A program made the translations under genes and the position numbers. From Omnitrophica WOR_2 bacterium RIFCSPHIGHO2_02_FULL_45_21 (GTDB lineage Bacteria > Omnitrophota > Gorgyraeia > Gygaellales > UBA12090), in assembly GCA_001805575.1 (NCBI GenBank), contig MHGN01000023.1, forward strand, positions 1 through 35,888: 35,888 nucleotides of DNA, written 5' to 3'. How positions within the stretch are numbered: position 1 is the first letter of the stretch; each line of letters begins with the position of its first letter. This document shows positions 18,088 through 27,509 of the stretch, in pieces. The notes beneath the pieces are model-generated. The model ran no database searches, had not been told where the DNA came from, and worked only from the letters and a program-made list of their open reading frames with translations.

Positions 18088-19586
18088 TCATTTTTGATAC
18101 GACCTTACGCGATGGCGAGCAGGCGCCGGGAGCTTCTTTAAATCAGAAGGAAAAGTTAGATATTGCCTATCAGCTTGAAAAACTTGGCGTGGATGTTATT
18201 GAGGCCGGCTTTCCTGTTTCAAGCCCGGGAGATTTTGAGTCAGTAAAACGCATTGCGCGGGAGATTAAGCGTCCGGTAATCTGCGCCCTGGCCCGGGCAA
18301 CTCCCAGAGATATCCATACTGCGTATCAAGCAATTAAACCTGCCAGGCATGCGCGTATTCACGTATTTTTAGCTACCTCAAAGATTCATATGAAATATAA
18401 ATTGAAGAAGGCAGAGGATGAAATTTTGCGCCTGGCAGTAAAAGCAGTCAAAGGCGCCAGGAACATTTGTGATGATATTGAATTTTCTCCGGAGGATGCC
18501 TCGCGCACGGAAAAGGAATTTTTATACCGCGTGGTTGAGGCAGTGATAAAGGCAGGAGCAGAAACGATAAATATTCCTGATACGGTAGGATATAGCGAAC
18601 CCGAAGAATTCGGAAATTTAATCCGCTCTCTGCGGGAAAACGTTCCTAATATAAATAATGCGGTTATCTCAGTGCATTGCCATAATGATTTGGGCCTGGC
18701 GGTGGCAAATTCACTCTCCGCAGTAAAAAATGGAGCGCGCCAGGTAGAATGCACTGTAAACGGAATTGGCGAGCGTGCCGGGAATGCCTCAATGGAAGAG
18801 CTGGTGATGGGGCTTAAGGTGCGTAAGGATACCTTTGGTTTGACGACCTCTATCAAGACCAAGGAAATTTATAAGACCTCCCGCTTAGTAAGCGCATTAA
18901 CCGGTTTTGCGGTTGCGCCTAATAAGGCAGTGGTGGGGTTGAACGCTTTTAGGCATGAGTCCGGGATACATCAGGATGGAGTATTAAAAAAGCGCGCTAC
19001 CTATGAGATTATTCATGCCGAAGACGTGGGTTTTAAGGTGGAAAGCCTTGTGCTGGGAAAACATTCGGGCCGTCATGCCTTCAGGGAAAAGTTAAAAAAG
19101 CTGGGTTATAAATTAAATGAATCAGAGGTTAAGGAGGTATTTGAAAAATTTAAATTATTAGCCGATAAGAAAAAGCAGGTTTTTGATGATGATTTGGCTG
19201 CGCTTGTCCTGGAGAATATAGAAGGCAGGGTTCCCGAGGCCTGGAGATTAGATACCTTTTTGATTTCCTCAGGAAGCCGCATTGTGCCTACGGCAAAAAT
19301 AACCCTTATTTCAAAAGAAAAAACATTTGAAGATTGTTCTTCAGGCGATGGCCCGGTTGATGCCTGCTATAAAACCATAGAAAAGATGACTAAAATTCGC
19401 TGTCGGCTTTTAGATTACAGTATCCGTTCGGTAACCAAAGGAGAGGATGCCCTGGGCGAGGTAAATGTGCGCCTGGCCTCCGGAGGCGCGCAGATTTCCG
19501 GCAGAGCCAGTTCTACGGATATCATAGAAGCCTCGATTAAGGCCTACTTACAAGCTGTGAACAAAATAGAATTCCTTAAAAAATAA
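18072..19586 (+). CDS. leuA: 2-isopropylmalate synthase
   Basis: [66 protein letters not shown]. Confidence 0.96.
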   Translation: MDEKIIIFDTTLRDGEQAPGASLNQKEKLDIAYQLEKLGVDVIEAGFPVSSPGDFESVKRIAREIKRPVICALARATPRDIHTAYQAIKPARHARIHVFLATSKIHMKYKLKKAEDEILRLAVKAVKGARNICDDIEFSPEDASRTEKEFLYRVVEAVIKAGAETINIPDTVGYSEPEEFGNLIRSLRENVPNINNAVISVHCHNDLGLAVANSLSAVKNGARQVECTVNGIGERAGNASMEELVMGLKVRKDTFGLTTSIKTKEIYKTSRLVSALTGFAVAPNKAVVGLNAFRHESGIHQDGVLKKRATYEIIHAEDVGFKVESLVLGKHSGRHAFREKLKKLGYKLNESEVKEVFEKFKLLADKKKQVFDDDLAALVLENIEGRVPEAWRLDTFLISSGSRIVPTAKITLISKEKTFEDCSSGDGPVDACYKTIEKMTKIRCRLLDYSIRSVTKGEDALGEVNVRLASGGAQISGRASSTDIIEASIKAYLQAVNKIEFLKK

Positions 19587-19590
19587 AAAG

Positions 19591-20046
19591 GTGCGTTTAA
19601 ATCTTTGGCCAAAGCTGCTGATAATCTGTGGTATCATCTTAGTCTCTATTCTCTATTTTGCCCGCGAAAATCTCCGTTATGACTGGGATGACCTCTTAGA
19701 AAGTGCCCGCATAGTTATGGATAATTTTAGCTATTCTATGAACCCCGAAAGGTCAAAGGGCCTAAGCACCCTGCAAGTGGAAGAGAATTTAAAGGCCTAT
19801 CTGGGAGAACCTTTGGGGAGTTTTCGTTCATCCGACTGGCAGGAATTCTGGAATGTCATATACGGAGTTTACCCGATAGATTATTCGCAAAACAGGCGCC
19901 TGCCGCCCAGGGTGAGGCAGCTTACCTATGCGGAAATGGAAGCCAGGCTTAAAGAATTATATTATAACCCCTTTGGCTATTTTAGAGAAGAGCACTGGCA
20001 GCAATTCTGGCCGATTGTCTTAGGCAGGAGGGCGCAGAGAAGATGA
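19591..20046 (+). CDS. Hypothetical membrane-anchored protein
   Basis: ORF with N-terminal hydrophobic segment (LLIICGIILVSILYFA) in operon context; no family recognised. Confidence 0.6.
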   Translation: MRLNLWPKLLIICGIILVSILYFARENLRYDWDDLLESARIVMDNFSYSMNPERSKGLSTLQVEENLKAYLGEPLGSFRSSDWQEFWNVIYGVYPIDYSQNRRLPPRVRQLTYAEMEARLKELYYNPFGYFREEHWQQFWPIVLGRRAQRR

Positions 20047-20960
20047 AAGAATCCGCAGCCGAAATCTATGCTTTGATTGGTTACCCGGTTAAACATAGCT
20101 TATCAGCGTTAATGCACAACGCGGCATTCAAAGCCCTGAATATAAATGCAGAGTATAGATTATTTGAGGTAACGCCAGAAAAGCTTGAAGATTTCTTATT
20201 TGGAAATCTTCAAGTGAGCGATGTCCAGGGAGAGGTTTCTATTAATTCCCGGGAGATAGCAGGTTTCAATATAACTATTCCCCACAAGGTTAGAGCTTTA
20301 GAACTAGCAAGCCTTGTTAAAGAGATTACTGTTGTCCAAAACGCATCTGTTCTTTTATCCGGAGCTATAAATACAGTAAAAAGAGGTAATGGTAAATTAT
20401 TTTATCATAATACTGATATTGAGGGGTTTATGAAGTCTTTGCGAGAGGATTTAAAATTTGATACCAGAAATAAAAATGCGTTTCTTTTTGGTTGTGGTGG
20501 AGCGGGCAGAGCTGTAATTGCGGCTTTGACATTAGAAGGAACCGGGATTAAAAAGATATATGTATACGAGAAAAACAAAGAGACGATTAACGTTGCAGAA
20601 AAACATTTTAACCTTAAGGAAAAATTGGAATTTATCTCTGCAGAACAAATATCCGATAAACTAAAAGATTCCGATTTGCTTGTTAATGCTTCTCCGGTTG
20701 GTTTGAAAGAAGGCGACGGTTCTATAATAGAGAATAATTTACTTCACCTGGGATTGTTCGTATATGATTTAGTATACAACCGTAAAACTCAACTTATTAA
20801 AGACGCTGAACAGTTAGGGCTTTCTGCGATAGGTGGTTTGGGTATGCTCCTTTATCAGGGGGCGGCTGCATTTGAAATATGGAGTACTCCGCGAAAAGCG
20901 CCTATTGAGTTGATGCGTCAGGCGCTTGAGAAAGGATTAGGGCAATGCCGGATGAGATAA
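20043..20960 (+). CDS. aroE: Shikimate dehydrogenase
   Basis: IGYPVKHSLSALMHNAAF, GFNITIPHKV, GAINTVKRG, GCGGAGRAV. Confidence 0.93.
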   Translation: MKESAAEIYALIGYPVKHSLSALMHNAAFKALNINAEYRLFEVTPEKLEDFLFGNLQVSDVQGEVSINSREIAGFNITIPHKVRALELASLVKEITVVQNASVLLSGAINTVKRGNGKLFYHNTDIEGFMKSLREDLKFDTRNKNAFLFGCGGAGRAVIAALTLEGTGIKKIYVYEKNKETINVAEKHFNLKEKLEFISAEQISDKLKDSDLLVNASPVGLKEGDGSIIENNLLHLGLFVYDLVYNRKTQLIKDAEQLGLSAIGGLGMLLYQGAAAFEIWSTPRKAPIELMRQALEKGLGQCRMR

Positions 20961-21763
20961 TTAAAATTTTTGTTTCTATCATTGGTGCGGTGGCGGGGAG
21001 TTTCCTGAATGTCTGCATATTCCGTATGCCGTCTGAAGGGTACTCTCTGGTTAGCCCGTCATCGCATTGCCCTTTATGCAAGAAGCCGGTTCTCTGGCAT
21101 GACAATATCCCGCTGCTTAGTTTTCTATTCTTAAAAGGCCGCTGCCGCTTCTGCCGGCAAAGGATATCCTTCCAGTATCCTCTCGTTGAGTTATTGACTG
21201 CCTGCGCCTTCTTAATTATCTATAACCGCTATCTCCTTTCATGGGACTTCCTCATTTACGCCATTTTTGCCTGCGGCTTAATCATTGCCACTTTCATTGA
21301 CATCCGCTGGCGGATAATCCCTGATGAAATTTCACTCGGGATGACTGCGCTGGGTTTAATTTTTGCTCTCATAAAAAGCCTTTCCTCACTTAAGGAATTT
21401 CCGCAGATAGCTTTCATTGATTCTCTATTTGGCGCTATTTTAGGCGGCGCGCTTATTTATGGAAGCGGCGTAATAGGAAACCTGATATTTTTTAAATTGA
21501 TGAAGAAGGAATCCATTGAGGGCGAAACGGAATCCATCGGCGGAGGGGATGTAAAACTGATGATGATGATGGGAAGCTTCCTGGGGTGGAAGCTTGTCGT
21601 TTTGACTTTTTTCCTGGCTCCGTTCTTTGGAGCCGTGGTGGGCGTATATATCCTAATCTTTAAGAAAAGCCACCTTATCCCTTATGGCCCATTTCTATCC
21701 CTGGCCGCGCTGATCTCTCTTTTCTTTGGCAGCGAAATTATCCGTTTCTTATTCTTTCGTTGA
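20945..21763 (+). CDS. Type IV prepilin leader peptidase / A24 family
   Basis: GAVAGSFLNVCIFRMP, CPLCKKPVLWHDNIPLLSFLFLKGRCRFCRQRIS, GGGDVKLMMMMG. Confidence 0.93.
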   Translation: MPDEIIKIFVSIIGAVAGSFLNVCIFRMPSEGYSLVSPSSHCPLCKKPVLWHDNIPLLSFLFLKGRCRFCRQRISFQYPLVELLTACAFLIIYNRYLLSWDFLIYAIFACGLIIATFIDIRWRIIPDEISLGMTALGLIFALIKSLSSLKEFPQIAFIDSLFGAILGGALIYGSGVIGNLIFFKLMKKESIEGETESIGGGDVKLMMMMGSFLGWKLVVLTFFLAPFFGAVVGVYILIFKKSHLIPYGPFLSLAALISLFFGSEIIRFLFFR

Positions 21764-21764
21764 T

Positions 21765-21817
21765 CCCCGTTAGAAACTATAGGGCAAGTGGAAAAGAGAA
21801 AGAGGTTCCTGACAGGG
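21765..21817. repeat. Degenerate inverted repeat CCCCGTTAGAAACT / AGGTTCCTGACAGGG
   Basis: About 12 of 14 positions pair if G-U wobbles are allowed, in the prepilin peptidase-rmuC gap. Confidence 0.4.
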
Positions 21818-21839
21818 TAAGGCGGGAGAGGGTTAACCT

Positions 21840-22826
21840 ATGCTTTGGCTTAGCCTTATTTTATTTCTCGTAACTATTATTCTGGTTACCGTACTGCTGC
21901 TTAAGATTTCCTCCCAGACTAATCTTCAGCTGAATGCGGTAAGCGGCCAGCTCAATGAGCGGCTTAAAGAAATGTCGCAGGTTATCCAGGAAACCCACCG
22001 CGGAGTAGGAGAGCGCTTAGACTCAACGGTAAGCATCATCACAAATCTCCAGAATAACTTAGGCAAGCTCCAGGAGGCAAGCCGGCAGATTTTTGAGGTA
22101 GGAAGGGACATTGCCAGCCTGCAGGATTTATTGCGCGCGCCTAAATTCCGGGGAGAGATGGGTGAAACGATGCTGGGGAATTTACTGGCGCAGGTTTTAC
22201 CTAAGGAGCATTACCAGCTTCAGTATCAGTTTAAATCAGGCGAGACGGTAGATGCGATTATACGTTTGGGCGCAAATGTTGTGCCGGTAGACGCAAAGTT
22301 TCCTTATGAGAATTTTAAGGCTTCGCTTTCCGCCCTCAGCGATGAGGAAAAGAATAGTTACAACAAAAAGTTCGTTACTGACGTCAAAAACAGAATCAAT
22401 GAGGTCTCGGGTAAGTACATACTTCCCGATGAGGGCACCTTTGACTTTGCCCTGATGTACATTCCTGCCGAGAATGTCTATTATGAAGCGGCAATAAAAC
22501 AGGATCTGCTCTCGTTCTCTTTAAGCAAAAAGGTCATTCCGGTCTCACCGAATACCTTTTATGCTTATTTACAGGTAATCTGTTTAGGCCTGCGCGGCTT
22601 GCAGGTGGAACGCAACGCCAAAGAGATTTTAGCCAACCTAAGCCGCCTGCAGCAGGATTTATCCAAGTTTAATGAAGACTTCCGGCTTGTGGGCGGACAT
22701 ATTAAAAATGCCCTGCAGAAATATACCGATGCTGAGAGAAGATTAGATAAATTCCATGATAAGCTTGAGTTTTCGGCCTCGGCAAACAAGCCAGCGGGTA
22801 GTAGTTTGGTAACCGAAGCCGGGTGA
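21840..22826 (+). CDS. rmuC: RmuC-family DNA recombination protein
   Basis: GEMGETMLGNLLAQVLPKEHYQLQYQF, VPVDAKFPYENFK, FALMYIPAENVYYEA. Confidence 0.9.
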   Translation: MLWLSLILFLVTIILVTVLLLKISSQTNLQLNAVSGQLNERLKEMSQVIQETHRGVGERLDSTVSIITNLQNNLGKLQEASRQIFEVGRDIASLQDLLRAPKFRGEMGETMLGNLLAQVLPKEHYQLQYQFKSGETVDAIIRLGANVVPVDAKFPYENFKASLSALSDEEKNSYNKKFVTDVKNRINEVSGKYILPDEGTFDFALMYIPAENVYYEAAIKQDLLSFSLSKKVIPVSPNTFYAYLQVICLGLRGLQVERNAKEILANLSRLQQDLSKFNEDFRLVGGHIKNALQKYTDAERRLDKFHDKLEFSASANKPAGSSLVTEAG

Positions 22827-22849
22827 TTTTTAAGGAGGTTGGTTAAATA

Positions 22850-23392
22850 ATGCGGCATACCAGAGTATTTGCGGGTTTCTTATTTCTGTTTGCCTTTATT
22901 TCAGGAGGAATCTTGATGGCAAAAGAGCAAAGGGTTATTTTAGAAACTAATCAGGGCAATATCGTGATAAAGCTGTTTGCCGATATGGCGCCAAAGGCAG
23001 TAGAAAATTTTGTCGGCCTAGTCAAAAAGGGTTATTACAATGGCATAATTTTTCATCGCGTCATCAAAAATTTTATGATTCAGGGCGGAGACCCCGGCGG
23101 AACAGGCATGGGAGGGGAGTCTATCTGGGGCGGGACTTTTAAAGACGAGCTAAGCCAAGATATAAAATTTGATAGGCCAGGCCTTTTGGCAATGGCAAAC
23201 GCCGGGCCAAATACCAATGGCAGCCAGTTCTTTATTACCACCGCGCCTTGCCCCTGGTTGAATATGAAGCATACCATCTTCGGCGAAGTTGTGCAAGGCT
23301 ATGATGTAGTTGAAAAGATTGAAAACTGCGCAACCGATAGTTCAGATAGCCCTCTAGCCGAACAGAAGATAATCAGGGTATTCATAGAATAA
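22850..23392 (+). CDS. Cyclophilin-type peptidyl-prolyl isomerase, probably exported
   Basis: [41 protein letters not shown]-terminal signal-like segment. Confidence 0.95.
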   Translation: MRHTRVFAGFLFLFAFISGGILMAKEQRVILETNQGNIVIKLFADMAPKAVENFVGLVKKGYYNGIIFHRVIKNFMIQGGDPGGTGMGGESIWGGTFKDELSQDIKFDRPGLLAMANAGPNTNGSQFFITTAPCPWLNMKHTIFGEVVQGYDVVEKIENCATDSSDSPLAEQKIIRVFIE

Positions 23393-23414
23393 CCTTGATT
23401 GCGTCTTTTAAGCA

Positions 23415-24443
23415 ATGCCTATAACAAAAATTATTGCCACCTTAGGCCCGGCGAGCTCAAGCGAGACGATAATCAGAAAGATGGTTCTGGCCGGGATGGA
23501 TGTAGCCCGGCTTAATTTTTCTCACGGCGATATCTATAGCCACCAGCAGCGCTTAGATGCCGTAAGGCGCATTAATCAGAAATATCGCCGGAGAATAAGA
23601 ATTTTGCAGGATTTAGAAGGCAATAGAATTAGAATTGGAAAGCTCAAGGGAGGCAAGCCCGTTTTGCTCAAGAAGCGCCAGAAGCTTATGCTGCTTAAGA
23701 AAGAGATTACCGGTAATCAAGATGAGGTTTATTTTGACTACCAAGGTTTGCTCTCCGACATCAAATCCGGCATGGATATTTTTATTGATGATGGAAATAT
23801 CAGATTAGAAGCCAGAAAGATTTTCAGGACTAAGATATTGGCAGAAGTCATTGTTGGAGGCCTCTTAAAAGAAAATAAGGGCGTCAACATTCCTGCGGCA
23901 AACTTGAAATTTCCCCGTCTTAGCGAAAAGGATAAAGAAGATATTCAATTTGGCATAAAAAACAAAGTAGATTATATCGCGCAGTCCTTTGTCCGGGATA
24001 AATATGACTGCCTGAGCGCGATGATGATTTTTAAAGAGAAAATCCCGGATTGCCTTTTTGTTGCCAAGATAGAATCCCGCCAGGCCTTAAAAAATATAGA
24101 TGAGATTATTAAGCTAAGCGATGCAATCTTAATCGCCAGAGGCGATATGGGGATTTCAGTCCCTATATGGGAAATACCGATTATCCAGAAAACAATCATT
24201 AAAAAATGTAACCAGAATAAAAAACCGGTGATTACCGCAACCCAGATGCTTGAACATATGACGGAATCCTTACAGCCGACGCGGGCCGAAGTTACCGATG
24301 TGGCAAATGCCATATTAGACGGCACAGACCTGGTAATGCTTTCTGGGGAAACCGCCGCTGGAAATTATCCGGTTGAGTCAGTATGGATGATGAACCAAAT
24401 CATCAAACACACCGAACAATCTCAAACCCAAAGGGGCCCTTAA
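23415..24443 (+). CDS. pyk: Pyruvate kinase lacking the C-terminal domain (342 aa)
   Basis: KIIATLGPASSSETIIRKMVLAGMDVARLNFSHG, GDMGISVP, KPVITATQMLEHM, TDLVMLSGETAAGNYPVESV; stop shortly after barrel. Confidence 0.92.
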   Translation: MPITKIIATLGPASSSETIIRKMVLAGMDVARLNFSHGDIYSHQQRLDAVRRINQKYRRRIRILQDLEGNRIRIGKLKGGKPVLLKKRQKLMLLKKEITGNQDEVYFDYQGLLSDIKSGMDIFIDDGNIRLEARKIFRTKILAEVIVGGLLKENKGVNIPAANLKFPRLSEKDKEDIQFGIKNKVDYIAQSFVRDKYDCLSAMMIFKEKIPDCLFVAKIESRQALKNIDEIIKLSDAILIARGDMGISVPIWEIPIIQKTIIKKCNQNKKPVITATQMLEHMTESLQPTRAEVTDVANAILDGTDLVMLSGETAAGNYPVESVWMMNQIIKHTEQSQTQRGP

Positions 24444-24472
24444 TCGCGCGATGAGCGATTTTATCGCCGGGA

Positions 24473-25225
24473 GTGCTTTTGAAAGGGATTTCTCAATATT
24501 CTCAATACAACTATTGTCTCTTTGACAGCTTTAGAGAACATAATTGCATTGCTGCTTTTAGCTGCGGCAGGATAGATTTAGGTTTTTCTAATGAGCATAA
24601 TTTTCAAGTTAAGCGCAAGGTTTACCTCAAGAAGCTAAGGATAAATTTTCATGACCTTATCTGTTTACAGCAAGTCCACGGCAATAGAATTTTATTAGCT
24701 ACAGAAAAGGAAAAGGGCAGAGGCGCCTTAGAGTATAACTCGGCTATCCCCGGCTATGATGGCCTGATTACCCGGGAAAGCTTTTTGCCTCTTGCCGTTT
24801 TTACTGCGGATTGCCTTCCTATCTTTATCTTAGATACGAAGCAAAGGCTCGCCGCAATCCTGCATGCCGGCTGGCGCGGGACAAAAAACAATATTCTTCA
24901 GGCTGCTCTGCAGATATTGAAGCATGAATTTTCAAGCAGAGCAGAAGAGATTATCTGCGGCTTGGGCCCGGGGATTCGTTCCTGCTGTTATGAAGTAGGA
25001 GCGGAATTCAATAATTATTTTTCCAAAAATTTAGTCAGAAGAAAGAGAAGGATTTTCCTTGATTTAGCTGGCGCAAATCTCAAACAATTGATAGAGAGCG
25101 GCATTCCAGAAGAAAATATCTCCGATAGCGGTATCTGCACCTCCTGCCGGAACAAGGATTTTTTTTCCTATCGCCGGGAGGGCTTGGGTGCCGGCAGGAT
25201 GATGTCAGTGATAATGATGAAATGA
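24473..25225 (+). CDS. YfiH/laccase-domain (polyphenol oxidase family) protein
   Basis: QQVHGNRI, FTADCLPIFILD, LAAILHAGWRGTKNNI, GPGIRSCCYEVG; GTG start. Confidence 0.9.
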   Translation: MLLKGISQYSQYNYCLFDSFREHNCIAAFSCGRIDLGFSNEHNFQVKRKVYLKKLRINFHDLICLQQVHGNRILLATEKEKGRGALEYNSAIPGYDGLITRESFLPLAVFTADCLPIFILDTKQRLAAILHAGWRGTKNNILQAALQILKHEFSSRAEEIICGLGPGIRSCCYEVGAEFNNYFSKNLVRRKRRIFLDLAGANLKQLIESGIPEENISDSGICTSCRNKDFFSYRREGLGAGRMMSVIMMK

Positions 25226-25237
25226 GGAGGGAGAGAG

Positions 25238-25717
25238 ATGGCAAAGATACTCGTGGCTTATTACTCGGTAAGCGGACATACCAAGAAGATGGCGGAGTTG
25301 ATTGTTGAAGGTATGAAGAAAGAAAATACCGTGGACGCGGCATTAAAGAATGTTGAAGAGCTCAAGGTTGATGAACTGCTTGATTACCAGGGCATCATTA
25401 TCGGCTCACCGGTTTATTATGGCTCTATGGCAGCGCCGATCAAAAAACTCTTTGATGATTCAGTCAAATTCCATACCAAATTAGATGGACGTATTGGAGG
25501 AGCCTTTTCCTCCAGCGCCAATATCGGCGGAGGCAACGAAACCACGATATTAGACATCTTGAACGCCTTGCTCATTCATGGTATGATAATTCAGGGCGAT
25601 CCCAGAGGCGACCATTACGGACCGGTAGCCATAGGGGCCCCGGATGAGCGTTCGCAAAAACAATGCCTGCGCTATGGCCAGAGAATAGCCCAGTTAGTTA
25701 AGAAACTGTTTTTCTAA
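25238..25717 (+). CDS. Flavodoxin / NAD(P)H:quinone oxidoreductase (WrbA-like)
   Basis: ILVAYYSVSGHTKKMAELI, GIIIGSPVYYGSMAAPIKKLFDD. Confidence 0.88.
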   Translation: MAKILVAYYSVSGHTKKMAELIVEGMKKENTVDAALKNVEELKVDELLDYQGIIIGSPVYYGSMAAPIKKLFDDSVKFHTKLDGRIGGAFSSSANIGGGNETTILDILNALLIHGMIIQGDPRGDHYGPVAIGAPDERSQKQCLRYGQRIAQLVKKLFF

Positions 25718-25768
25718 AAAGTGGCAAAAGGTTGCTAGATTGTTAAATTGTTTTGGCAGTGTAACATT

Positions 25769-25798
25769 TAGCAATGTAACAGTGTAGCAATGTAACAG
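25769..25798. repeat. Tandem direct repeat TAGCAATGTAACAG x2
   Basis: 25769-25782 and 25785-25798, exact 14-mers, just 5' of glutaredoxin RBS. Confidence 0.9.
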
Positions 25799-25807
25799 GA
25801 GGAGTTT

Positions 25808-26038
25808 ATGCAGAGCATAACCGTTTATTCTACGCCAACCTGCCCTTACTGCGTGCGGCTGAAAAATTATTTGAATCAAAGAGGGGTTGCCTTTACTAAT
25901 GTAGATGCCTCTGTTGATAAAGAAGGCCTGGATAAAATGGTAAGTATTTCAGGGCAGATGGGCGTCCCGGTGATAGATGTTGACGGGCAGATTGTGGTAG
26001 GATTTGATAAGGATAAGATTGATAAATTATTGGCCTAG
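25808..26038 (+). CDS. Glutaredoxin-like protein
   Basis: VYSTPTCPYCVRLKNYLNQ, GVPVIDVDGQIVVGFD. Confidence 0.93.
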   Translation: MQSITVYSTPTCPYCVRLKNYLNQRGVAFTNVDASVDKEGLDKMVSISGQMGVPVIDVDGQIVVGFDKDKIDKLLA

Positions 26039-26041
26039 AAT

Positions 26042-26353
26042 ATGCATATTGTTGTCTTGGTAACCGCGAGTTCTAAAAAAGAGGCGCAAAAGTTAGGGGC
26101 CTGCCTATTGCAAGAAAAGTTGGCTGCCTGCGTAAATGTTATTGGCGGCATTGACTCGCATTTCCGCTGGCAGGGAAAAATTGACAAAGCAAAAGAAGCC
26201 CTCCTGATTATCAAGACAAAAAAGCTGCTTTTTACTCAATTAGTAAAAAAGGTAAAGTCGCTGCATAGCTACGAAGTCCCGGAGATAATTGCCCTGCCGA
26301 TCATCGCAGGATATAAAGAATATCTGGATTGGATTGATGATTCTACAAGGTAA
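26042..26353 (+). CDS. cutA: Divalent-cation tolerance protein CutA
   Basis: KLAACVNVIGGIDSHFRWQGKIDKAKEALLIIKTK, HSYEVPEIIALPI. Confidence 0.95.
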   Translation: MHIVVLVTASSKKEAQKLGACLLQEKLAACVNVIGGIDSHFRWQGKIDKAKEALLIIKTKKLLFTQLVKKVKSLHSYEVPEIIALPIIAGYKEYLDWIDDSTR

Positions 26354-27011
26354 TTTTTTAGATTATTTAAGCGCATTCATTGGAGGGGTATTGGTAAGTT
26401 TCTCACCCTGCGTGTATCCGCTTGTCCCGGTAGTCTTAGGCTTTATTGGCGTAAAGGCAGGCGCATCCCGATTAAGGGGTTTATCCTTAAGCTTAGTTTA
26501 TGTATCCGGACTTGCCGTTACCTATTCCATATTAGGGCTGATCGCTTCTTTAAGCGGAAAATTATTCGGCCAAATCTCCTCCCATCCGGCCTCTTTTTTG
26601 GTAGTAGGCAATGTCTGCATTATTGCAGGACTGTCATTTTTTGATCTGATCAATATAAGTTTTACCCAGCTGCGCCTGGGGAATAAAGTAACCAGCAGCA
26701 AGGGTGGGTATATGTCGAGTTTCTTGCTCGGGGCTGCTTCAGGCCTGGTGGCCGGGCCCTGCACCGCTCCGGCTTTAGCTTTCATATTGGCTTATGTGGC
26801 AAGCAAACAAAATGTTATTTACGGAACAAGCCTTTTGTTTGTTTTTGCTTACGGAATGGGTTTCCTGCTTATTTTAGTCGGAACGTTTAGCTCTATTTTC
26901 TTAAGCTTGCCAAAGTCTGAAAAATGGTTCAGCGGGATTAAAAAGTTATGCGGGTTTATTTTGCTAGCCATTGGCGAGTATTTTCTCATTCAAGCCGGGA
27001 GGTTAATGTGA
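26337..27011 (+). CDS. Cytochrome c biogenesis/thiol-disulfide transmembrane protein CcdA-like
   Basis: LVSFSPCVYPLVPVVLGFIG, GLVAGPCTAPALAFIL; start assigned to ATG at 26337. Confidence 0.9.
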   Translation: MILQGNFLDYLSAFIGGVLVSFSPCVYPLVPVVLGFIGVKAGASRLRGLSLSLVYVSGLAVTYSILGLIASLSGKLFGQISSHPASFLVVGNVCIIAGLSFFDLINISFTQLRLGNKVTSSKGGYMSSFLLGAASGLVAGPCTAPALAFILAYVASKQNVIYGTSLLFVFAYGMGFLLILVGTFSSIFLSLPKSEKWFSGIKKLCGFILLAIGEYFLIQAGRLM

Positions 27012-27505
27012 AAAGAAAAATGATACTTCAATTAATCTTATGTTCTGCGCTCTTCTTTACTCTATTCTCTCATACCGGCTCATTTGCTGTCCAGCCGATA
27101 GAGACAAAAGTAAATCAGCCGGCGCAGGATTTTAAACTTTCTGACTTAACAGGCCAGGAAATATCCCTCACCCAGTTTAAGGGCAGGCCGGTTATTTTAT
27201 TTTTCTGGACTACCTGGTGCCCCTACTGCAGGCAGGAGCTCTCAACGCTCCAGAAGGAGTATAGCAATATTACGGCAGGCGGAGTAACGCTTCTGGCGAT
27301 TGACATAGGCGAGCCTAAGGAGAGAGTGGAAAGGTTCCTCAAAGATAGAAATACCGCATTCCCCGTTCTTCTGGATATAAATTCAAAAGTTGCCAATTCC
27401 TACAATCTTATCGGCGTTCCTACCTTTGTCTTGATAGATGCGCAAGGCAAAATCAGGTTTCAGGGTAATAGTTTTCCGGATAACTATCTTACTATCCTGC
27501 AATAG
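27008..27505 (+). CDS. TlpA-like thioredoxin-fold protein
   Basis: FFWTTWCPYCRQELSTLQKEY, IGVPTFVLID; GTG 27008 overlaps upstream stop. Confidence 0.88.
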   Translation: MKRKMILQLILCSALFFTLFSHTGSFAVQPIETKVNQPAQDFKLSDLTGQEISLTQFKGRPVILFFWTTWCPYCRQELSTLQKEYSNITAGGVTLLAIDIGEPKERVERFLKDRNTAFPVLLDINSKVANSYNLIGVPTFVLIDAQGKIRFQGNSFPDNYLTILQ

Positions 27506-27509
27506 GACC

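Noticed and set aside
24441-24472. AATCGCGCGAT/GAGCGATTTTATCGCC gap as a terminator or promoter
   Set aside because: Short imperfect hairpins without U-tract; tightly spaced operon gap, not enough support.
25719-25798. Possible CRISPR-like tandem repeat
   Set aside because: Only two 14-mers with a 2-nt spacer; no repeat-spacer periodicity and no cas genes.
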